From contig CM060990.1 in the NCBI GenBank assembly GCA_030765065.1, positions 416,463,198-416,527,197 on the forward strand: DNA of 64,000 nucleotides, written 5' to 3'. The position numbers were made by a program, and so were the translations under genes. The notes beneath the pieces were generated by a model. It was given only the letters and a program-made list of their open reading frames with translations. It was not told where the DNA came from and searched no databases. Shown one piece after another: positions 56,540 through 64,000 of this stretch (positions within the stretch are counted from its first letter, which is position 1; every line of letters begins with the position of its first letter). The DNA comes from Deroplatys truncata. Its lineage: Eukaryota > Arthropoda > Insecta > Mantodea > Mantidae.

Positions 56540-58495
56540 TTTATATAGTGGTTTACTACCCCTTGTAAAATATGTTAAATATCCCTGAAGAGGGTAAACC
56601 TGGTCTCGGAATATTCCGGGCAGCAGGATTCCCTCCTACAGACACTACCGGACAAGGGCAAACCCTCCCATTAAGCGTCTTTATAAGCGCAGGTGTAATA
56701 TATTTGCTGGGGTTATGGTGTATAGATCCTTCATATAGAACACTGTACTAAAATATTCGTAACTATCGCAATTATCATTGTTATTATTATTGTTGTCAAG
56801 AGAGCTTATTTCTTTATTCCATTTAAACAGACTGGCGTTTTAACATCCATGTCTAAAAATAATATGATACCGCATCGCTCCAAGGTAATAATTATTAAAT
56901 AGCAGGCTTCTTTGAGAGGTAGCATGTCTACTTCACATTCGAGCGGTCCCGAGTTCGAATCTCGGTTATGTGATTTAATGGATAAGGCAAAGCCTCCCAT
57001 TAAGCGTCTTTATAAGCGCAGGTCCGTATTGCGTGTTTTTAAAAATAATTTCTCATTCGCCTGAGAAGCGCGTTCTTATCAGCAAAAACCTTCCCATATA
57101 GATGATGCTGTAAATCTTCTAACCTGTTTAGTTGCATTTTATTTATATACCTGTCAAATACAAGAATTGTTTGTATGATACCGGTAATAAACTGATTTTT
57201 ATGGCATGTTAAACAAATAAATATGATTTGTAGAGGGTGGTAAGAAGTGTATGGTATTTAAAATTAAAATGGGAGATAGAATTTAACTTAAGCATCTCTT
57301 CATTTCAAGGACATTATTTTAAATATATATTAAATATGGTGATGCAGAGCCTGATGTGGAGTTGTCTTTTGTGTCGGAACAGACTTCATAGTTTGATCTT
57401 GAAGAAAGAAGATCCGTAAATAGCGCCGGCTGTAATCAAGTAGTACTTGAAGACGACTACCAACTAAGGTTATTTGCGTGTAACACACTAATCCACCGGA
57501 ATGGTTCAGACGGTGATGTCTATGGGCCGCATTCGGAGGTTGTGAGTGTAATTGCCAGCAGCTGGCACTCCGGATTCTGGGTTATTTTGCGGCTTTCCCT
57601 AGACCCTAGACAAATGCTGCGAAAGTTCATTACAACCGCGAATTTTTCCCCCATTCCGTTTCACCTACATACTCATTTTACACCACCCTTCACCTCCTTG
57701 GTTCTGACCGGTAATATTTAATACTGAACACCGGAACTCAAGCCATTCAATTGCTTTATGAATAAAGGAACGTAGATTTATATTGCATGTGGCAAAAAGG
57801 ATAGGAATGGCTGGTGTTCAAAACATGTATTTTCATACACTTCGGGTAAAACACACGCAAGACCCTCAGAACATGCATTTTCCTAGAAGATGAGGTGTGT
57901 AGGTCCTGTATATGGAGCTCTATGCTTAAACACTCGTAGAAGGAAGCGAAAGCCATTTGAGTGTATCACATCAGGCATTTTTCTTTATGTGTCTTTTAGG
58001 AAAACCTGTTTTACGGTCTGGTTTATAGATGAATGAAATACTTGATGAACGACAGTCTTATTCAACTTGAGTAAAAGGTGTTTAAACCCTGTTTTGATAA
58101 AAACTGCTTCGCGATAACGTGTGAGGCTTGCATTCGAGAGGTCGCCGTTTCGACTCCCGGTGACCATCACGTCTGACTTTAGGACCTGCATGAAGTTCTA
58201 GGAATACATAAATACAAGCGCTCACGCACACCAATCACAAGAACATGCAGGAGGACGTACGAACATCACCGATCAATAACCAGCTTCTCTGCGTGGTAAC
58301 AAAGTGTGTGCTTCACATTCGAAAGGTCCTGTGTTCGAATCTCGGTTAGGTGTGTTACCGGACAAGGGCAAGCCCTCCGATTAACGGCCTTTATAAGCGC
58401 AGGTGTAATATATTTCCTAGCGGGTATGGTGTATAGATCCTGTGCAACACTGTACTTAAACATTCGTAGCTATCGCATCAGTGCGAAAATCAAGC

Positions 58496-58544
<49 letters not shown>

Positions 58545-58740
58545 TACTATTATCGTTAAGAAAGCTCATTTGTTTATTCCATTTAAATAGAGTGATATTT
58601 CAGTCTCTATACCCAAAAATTACACGATCCCTATATCCCACCAGGAAAATTATATCAAGAGAAACAATACCTCATTTTTTGCCATTTTCGCTCTAAAATT
58701 ATTGTTAAATAATGCGTTATTTATACAATCCTATGTATGA
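56540..58740 (+). repeat. Staggered copies of repeat C with tRNA-like heads
   Basis: The block ACCGGACAAGGGCAAACCCT, CCATTAAGCGTCTTTATAAG, CGCAGGTGTAATATATTTG and GGTGTATAGATCCT occurs at 56,644 and 58,357, and partly at 56,985. tRNA-like heads with GAGTTCGAATCTCGG (56,948) or GTGTTCGAATCTCGG (58,330) and a preceding CTTCACATTCGA precede it; a third, TTTCGACTCCCGG, is at 58,148. (ATT)n fills 58,496-58,552. 57,495-57,690 looks like a family-A SINE piece. No genes. Confidence 0.6.
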
Positions 58741-59019
58741 GTTTGGAGTTGCTTGTGATGGTATCAGCGTCACCTCTACATTCATATAATGATAGAATAA
58801 TACTTTTATCGCAGACGGATGCTTCAAATATAATACTGGAGGGAATATTTTGGTAATGTAATATTAAACATTGAATTTTAGCAATGCATGTAAACGTATT
58901 CTGGCGTTATATACTTAAGGATTTTCCCTACAGACATAATATTGTATGGCGCAGGAATTCTCTACAACTGGTTTAGACGTGTTTTATGAAATACCCCCTG
59001 CGTGAGGCTAGCATCCCAC
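58741..59019. other. Unassigned AT-rich DNA
   Basis: No feature recognised. Confidence 0.3.
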
Positions 59020-59235
59020 CAAGACTCCTACTCGAGGGGGAGGAGTAACCAATCAAAATTGATGTATTATATAACCTCACGCTTCCCACCTCCAGGTTTA
59101 TGTGGGAAAAATCATATAAATGAGACAGATTCTGCGGCAGTTTTCACTCTGTCTTGTGAGAACACATCGATTTAAGTACTCTTCAGACTTTACATCGCTC
59201 TGTGAAACTTCATCAAACATTATATCTTGTAAGTT
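59020..59235 (+). promoter_or_regulatory. Promoter-like block with TATA, initiator and splice donor
   Basis: Within 0.2 kb lie AACCAATCA (CCAAT-type, about 59,047), a TATATAA (59,072), a second TATA (CATATAAA, 59,113-59,120) and GCAGTTT about 20 bp further that fits an arthropod initiator. A donor-like TTGTAAGTTG has its GT at 59,229. The order and spacing are suggestive, not proof. The next coding-like segment on this strand begins near 59,786. Confidence 0.35.
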
Positions 59236-59785
59236 GAAAAAGCATCTCATGTAGTTTGAAAGTTAACTTATTACTCTACGCATTTAACTTATAAATTGTT
59301 CTTGTTTTTTTGAATGTCTGTGTTTATATACAAATAGTTGAAGTTTCTACAGTTAATAGCTAGCGGTGTGAATTTTATTTTTCTCAAGTGCAAGCAGTTT
59401 ATTTAACTATTCATTTTAGGCAAACTTATTATTCTAGATCTTTAAATAAGGACATTTAGTGCGTGAATTATATTCATTTATAGAGAAAAAATACAATTAT
59501 TTTAATACCTTCTTAACGTTTTTGCTTTTAGAATATTACAATAAAATATGCTGAGCTAATCTTTCGCTCTAACATAGTAAATGTTTACATTATATTAAAA
59601 TATTTAAATCGAAAAACACAGTACTTAATGAACTTCATTAGTAAATCAGAACCTCCTTTATCTTTACACATATTATCATTTTTATTATTATATTATACAG
59701 AAAGTGTTAATAATTTTGCGACTTTCAAATAAATAATTTTTTACGAAATACATTCTATAATAAAGAATATGGTTTTTGTGTTCTA
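59236..59785. other. AT-rich stretch, possible 5' intron
   Basis: Very AT-rich with no coding motif. It would be the intron if the donor at 59,229 were joined to an acceptor just before 59,790. Confidence 0.3.
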
Positions 59786-60096
59786 AATGCTGAGATTTTG
59801 GCAACCCAACTTACCACATTGGCTGGTGATATCATTTTCCTGACTGCTCAAAGACTACAATATCTTCAGGCAGAGGAGCCTTATAATATAAAAGCCATAA
59901 GAAAAATTGATACGAGATACGGTGCAAGAGTGGTTGCAGTATTAGGCGAAAAGCAGGGTTTTTTCCGGCAAGATATACAACCCTAACCAGCCAACAGCTG
60001 GAGGAAATACCAGGAAATTTTCAAATTGTATATCATGGATTAGTACCAGCTGGCAAGTTTAAGAAAAGTAAATTGTCTTTTCTTCCTGCTAAGGTT
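59786..60096 (+). pseudogene. Small OB-fold-like ORF, frameshifted
   Basis: Two frames joined by a shift near a T6 run at about 59,960. The first shows YNIKAIRKIDTRYGARVVAV, the second LTSQQLEEIPGNFQIVYHGL. The pattern (strand, K.I.TRYG, strand, F.P..., ..L..E, YHG) resembles a small protein family recurring in arthropod virus-like and transposon sequences, in which a short OB-like beta barrel is likely. This recollection is weak. It has no upstream ATG in frame, so it is either spliced or dead. Confidence 0.35.
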
Positions 60097-61054
60097 TGTA
60101 GAAATAATTCAGCTAACCTTTCAATATTTCATTTAGGGTTGCAACTTTTGAGTTTATAAATTCACGCTTCACTAGGATAACATTTGTCGAAAGTATGCAT
60201 CACTGTATTAAAACAAGTATGTCTAAATATCGTCTAGGTTGTAGACTGGGTGAGATCATACACGAAGAAGCTTAATAGTCCTTTCAATGATTCTTTACCT
60301 CAAAGCATATACCTACAGCAAGCTGCAAATAATTTGAATGTGTGTTAGAGGACTGGAAGCGTGAAGGTAAATGAAGAGGAAGAACGAGATAGCGTAAAAC
60401 AACCTAAACAGAAATGTAATAGGAACATTCTCAACAACTCCCAGTGACCGTATTCAATGAAGAATTGCAGCACCGTGTAGCGTGGAACCTGCAAGAGGAA
60501 AACATTTGCGTGTGTAGAATATAGCAATAATATGAATTATTTGCACAGTTTTATTGTTTTACTTGCCAATAATATTCATTTCATAAATAATTTCAAAATT
60601 GTTTAAAGGAGTATGCAATATCTTAAATCATTGATGCTGCATGAAGTCTAAAAAAAAAGAATTATTGAACTATTTCTGAAAAACACTTCATTAAATAGGA
60701 ATCTAGAAGCCAGGATCATATAATATTTGATGGTGTGATATTAGGTGTATAATAAGAATAATAAAAATGAGAACTATGTAATATAAACAACATTTATTTT
60801 ATAAACATTATCGTATTACATTCCTTTACAAAAACCAAACATATTTTCTAAAGACATTCATGATAGTCTAGACCTTCTAAACACTCAATTATATAATCAT
60901 ATACATCACAGAGAAAGAGACCTGCATGTAAACACTTTATCCGTAAAAATTAAACATCTCAGCAATGTCTGGATAATGCATTTAATAGGTATAACTTATT
61001 GATATTTCAGAGCCCCTGTTAATTGCAGTCGAAATTGATTAACACAATTTCTTG
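60097..61054. other. Unassigned; 3' region of the minus-strand ORF
   Basis: Holds an inverted AATAAA (TTTATT at 60,793-60,798) at a plausible distance downstream of the minus-strand 189-aa ORF stop. Otherwise AT-rich without recognisable genes. Confidence 0.4.
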
Positions 61055-61624
61055 TCATGCTATAACTTTAGATTCTTTCTGCTTACTTATAATTTCTTCA
61101 ATCTCCACCGTACGATCGCAAATACCAGCCTCTTTCGGTGCAATTAGTAACCTCAATATACTTACCAGTCTATTCGGATTTTCAAGCGTAAAAATTACTG
61201 AATTTTCATCATATAGAGACTTCAAATTAGTAAACATACAACTTCCTGTGTATCCGGATTTCACACCTTCAGTAGACTCAAGTGAGGGACAGAGACCCGA
61301 TCCGGTATAACATTCCCCTCTATACACCTTCGGATATTCAAGCGTACATATCAGTAAATTCTCGCCATATGGAAGCGTCAAATTAGTAAGCACACGACTT
61401 CCGTTGCATTCTGATTCCTCGCCTACAGGAGACTCCGGTGTAGGAGAGAGAGTTGATTCAGTATAACATCTTGCTCTATGAAGCTTAAGACTTGACAAAG
61501 AACGATTCTTAAAAATACGACCACATATACAGCATTTAATGAGTAGCTTTCCTCCATGTGTAATGAATGAAAAATTGAGTTTCTCATAAGTGGGTTGCAC
61601 CGATTTTCTCTGGCAATGGCTCAT
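61055..61624 (-). CDS. 189-aa Cys/His-finger protein with internal 52-aa repeat
   Basis: Open from ATG (61,624) to TAA (61,055) with no break, the longest ATG-initiated frame in the window outside satellite arrays. Residues 31-53 form a C2HC-like finger (CCICGRIFKN, then LKLHRARC). From Cys53 a 52-residue unit is repeated without gaps from Cys105, with about half of residues equal: CYTESTLSP / CYTGSGLCP, and VLTNLTLPYGEN / MFTNLKSLYDEN. The C-terminus is charged (EIEEIISKQKES). Seven bases upstream of the ATG is a strong acceptor, TTTCTTTTACAG (AG at 61,633-61,632), so it may be the last exon of a spliced gene; a poly(A) signal lies at 60,793-60,798. I do not recognise the family and do not propose a function. 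It could be a transposon or virus-derived gene. Confidence 0.5.
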   Translation of the reverse strand: MSHCQRKSVQPTYEKLNFSFITHGGKLLIKCCICGRIFKNRSLSSLKLHRARCYTESTLSPTPESPVGEESECNGSRVLTNLTLPYGENLLICTLEYPKVYRGECYTGSGLCPSLESTEGVKSGYTGSCMFTNLKSLYDENSVIFTLENPNRLVSILRLLIAPKEAGICDRTVEIEEIISKQKESKVIA

Positions 61625-61739
61625 TATAAAACTGTAAAAGAAATTAAATAAATATGTGAATGCTAACGCTAGAAGGTATTAAAACCGAATTGATGAATTC
61701 ATAATACGCAACTATGTATATATCTCGGATGAGAACAGC

Positions 61740-62140
61740 GGAAGGGACCACGACTGATGCATAGCAGCGGGAAAGGATATTCTCTGGAAACATTAGTTAT
61801 CTAGGCAGCAATTGGTCTCAGGATCCGTAGACGCGAGGTTGGTTGGTACAGCCCCAGGTTCAAATCTTTAAAAGGTGGAGACCCAGACCTTTATCAGTCA
61901 TGCTTCCTGGACCGCCCTAACAGCGTAACATAACTTTACAACGCTACGTAAACAGAAGATGGAGACTGCGAGCAGAGGAAAATTATACCCTCTGGGAGCA
62001 TTCATCATCCAGACAATGATTGTTCACATAGTCAGTAGACGTCAGGTTGGATGGAACAGGATTCAAGTTCAAATATTTAAAGGGTAGGGACCCAGTCTTT
62101 GACTGCCATGTCTCCTGGCCCGTCCTAAACAAGTAACGTA
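61740..62140 (+). repeat. Tandem dimer of a ~0.21-kb tRNA-like repeat
   Basis: Units beginning near 61,766 (GCAGCGGGAAAGGATATTCT) and 61,972 (GCAGAGGAAAATTATACCCT) share CTCTGGGAGCATT-type, CAATTG/CAATGATTG, GTAGACG..AGGTTGG and a box-B-like AGGTTCAAATC or AAGTTCAAAT. A third start (GCGAGCAGGGGAAGACAG) appears at 62,412. Confidence 0.6.
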
Positions 62141-62400
62141 ACCACGCAACACACGTGTAACCAGTAATCGTAACCAACATAACCAGTAAATGTAACCAAC
62201 TTAACCAGTAAATGTAACGTAACCTGTAAATATAATCAATGTAACCAGTAAATGTAACCACTAAATTTAACCAGTGTAAACAGTAAATGCAACAACGTAA
62301 TCACAAAATGTAACCAATATAACAATAAATGTAACCAATGTAACTAGTAAATTTAAAAATAACCAACGTAACCAGTAAACATAACAAGCAGACGTAACCG
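62125..62400 (+). repeat. GTAACCAGTAAAT array
   Basis: Roughly 20-bp units AACCAGTAAATGTAACCAA(C) with variants, about a dozen. It contains words also found in the CACGTAAC array of the large element (CCAGTAAATGTAAC). Confidence 0.85.
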
Positions 62401-62439
62401 GAAAATGGTGCCTGCGAGCAGGGGAAGACAGAGAGAGAG

Positions 62440-64000
62440 CAATGGGGTTTAAGGGCGCACATCAGCCCAGGTTATAAGCGCCGTCACGAAGTTAAAAGCG
62501 TCAACAGTTAAAATAAAAACACGATAAAATAGTCTAAATGAGCAGTTAAAACACAAGAGTAAAAAACAAACAGTGCCACTTGCGGTAGAACATTAACTGA
62601 AAGTCCTAGCGCGTTAAAACAGGGATAAAACGGTTAAAAATGGTTTTTCTAAATCTCAGAGTCAGATAAAAGCTCATAGGACAATCTATATCCGGTCATT
62701 AACACCACTTTGTAAGTTAAAGTCTAAATGACGTCGTACAACAGTAAAATTATCTGCAAGCAGATCGGAAATACGGCCTGGCAGAGACAGACGCCGGTGT
62801 AAAGTACCTAAAAAGTGACACTGGAGTAAAATGTGACGGACCGTCAAAGGTACGCCATAGTGCAAGCACACTGGTAGAGCGGTCACCATTTAATAAATAA
62901 CTATGGCTAAAACGGTAATGTCCAATTCCCAGACTACTTAATATAACCTCTTCACAACGAGAGGGACGTATAGAGGTAACCCAGGTGATAAGGATGGGCT
63001 TAACCTCTCGGGGTTTGTTCCCCTGGACCATGGACAATTTCTCTCCCCAACGCAAATAACTGGCGCGGCATAAAAGCAATATTAAATCGCGCAGAGAAAC
63101 AGTGGTGCTAAAACACTTGGGCGATAAAATAGCAGTCTTAGCAGCAGTATCAGCAGTCTAGTTCCCTGGCAGGCCTACATGACCAGGAACCCACACAAAC
63201 GACACGTGTGTGCCAACACGATCGAGAGTGTGAAGGCAATCCTGAATACGCTGCACAATAGTATGGAAAGTGTACAACGGCTGGAGGCTCTGAAGTGTGC
63301 TCAGGGAATCCGAACATATAAAATATCGTTGTATAACATGTCGCCGTACATAAAAAAATCCTGGAATATACCAAAAAGCTCAGCTATAAAAATGGAACAC
63401 TGCCGTGAGCGACGAAATTTAAAATTGAGGGGACCTAGAACAAAGGAACATCCTACACCCGATCGTCTTTCGATCCATCAGTATATATAAAAACACCATC
63501 CCTCAGAGACTCTTGGAGCGATAAAAAGGCAGATCGAAGGATGAAGCCGGGGGTTGTGAACTTTGGCATAGACGCCAGCCCCCGATAAAAATTTGATTCT
63601 GGGCACAGCCTCGGGGAAAACTGTTCTCTTTCCGGGAAACCACACAAGGAAGTTCGACGTTCAATCCCCGAAGTAACTGCCGAAAACGTACTCCTGGGAG
63701 AAGAAGTGCCAGGGAGCGAGACGCATATAGACGATCCAGAGAATCATGAAAAAAGGGTCCATGTTTTGGGTGTTCCGACATGCTGGAGAGTTGGCAAGCA
63801 TAACTGCAAAGATGATCGTCGCGCCGATAAGGCAACGGAGGTTCGGCAGCTTCAGCACAAAGACTCATAACAGGACTGGTGTGAAATGCACCTGTGAATA
63901 GCCGAATACCAAGGTGGTGAGTGGCGTTTAGGCGACGTAAGATTGAGTGTCGCGTAGAACCATACACACTACACACGTAGTCCAGTTTGGAGCGTACCAA
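62440..64000 (-). pseudogene. I-like LINE 3' part (RT end, RNase H, terminal Cys motif), runs off the window
   Basis: Minus-strand non-LTR element. The 165-codon frame at the right edge (64,000-63,503) shows the RT-to-RNase H region LRRLNATHHLGIRLFTGAFH and TSPVMSLCAEAAEPPLPYRR, then SLRDGVFIYTDGSKDDRV. The latter contains the TDGS of RNase H with its catalytic Asp. After a stop, the frame continues with AELFGIFQ, the RNase H Glu region. Near 62,860-62,760 CLHYGVPLTVRHILLQC is the Cys/His tail motif usual at the end of such ORF2 proteins. The 3' end is about 62,440. The 5' part and the polymerase catalytic core lie outside the window. Confidence 0.75.

Overview
This is a eukaryotic, non-bacterial window. 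It is AT-rich and gene-poor, with long (ATT)n microsatellites, several tRNA-derived SINE families, LINE fragments and remnants of many DNA-transposon superfamilies. The transposon relatives I recognise (Endonuclease-RT LINEs, jockey- and I-like LINEs, piggyBac, hAT, MULE, Polinton-type PolB, and the arthropod-specific uncharacterised repeat proteins at 45.9 and 50-51 kb) point to an arthropod, most likely an insect with a large repeat-rich genome. Species cannot be named from the sequence. Almost everything is decayed; only one piece of a conserved host gene is convincing, a synaptotagmin-type C2 exon with perfect splice sites on the minus strand at 42,368-42,581. A second possibly intact gene is an unrecognised 189-aa zinc-finger-like ORF on the minus strand at 61,055-61,624.

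Layout. 0.7-2 kb: SINE-type repeats. 3.05-5.3 kb: a dead LINE split by a 0.94-kb piggyBac-like element at a duplicated TTAA. 6.2-7 kb: SINE fragments. 8.2-9.9 kb: a 5'-truncated jockey-like LINE with a 17-bp target-site duplication. 10.5-11.2 kb: a MULE transposase fragment. 11.3-15.9 kb: diverged satellites and unassigned AT-rich DNA.

16.12-28.31 kb is the centrepiece: one 12.2-kb element with very long terminal inverted repeats, a perfect 6-bp ACTGAT target-site duplication, ends resembling the Polinton/Maverick 5'-AG terminus, and in its centre the broken N-terminal part of a PolB-associated, zinc-finger-bearing protein. Each arm runs, outside to inside, through a ~71-bp minisatellite, a ~0.55-kb unique block and a ~1.2-kb array built of TTACGTG words. 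The right arm is lengthened by an ORF1-only non-LTR element. A diverged copy of the unique TIR block lies alone at 54.0-54.2 kb beside its own, different tandem array.

29.4-40.6 kb: two copies of an unidentified ~0.9-kb repeat bracket a foldback MITE, a minus-strand LINE (30.76-33.42 kb) carrying two SINEs with target duplications, and a degenerate Gypsy-like LTR element (about 34-40 kb) split by a 1.3-kb hAT element with an 8-bp target duplication. 41-45 kb: mostly unassigned intronic-looking DNA around the C2 exon. 45.4-51.2 kb: half of the foldback MITE, two arthropod transposon-protein pseudogenes and a second ORF1-only element. 52-58.7 kb: SINEs, tandem arrays and a mosaic of one dispersed repeat. 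59-61.6 kb: a promoter-like block, a small broken ORF and the 189-aa ORF in convergent orientation. 61.7-64 kb: a tRNA-like dimer, a GTAAC-type array, and an I-like LINE that runs off the right edge.

There is no sign that these genes work together as a pathway. The window is best read as intergenic or intronic DNA of a large genome, in which clean nested insertions allow a relative order of events to be reconstructed.
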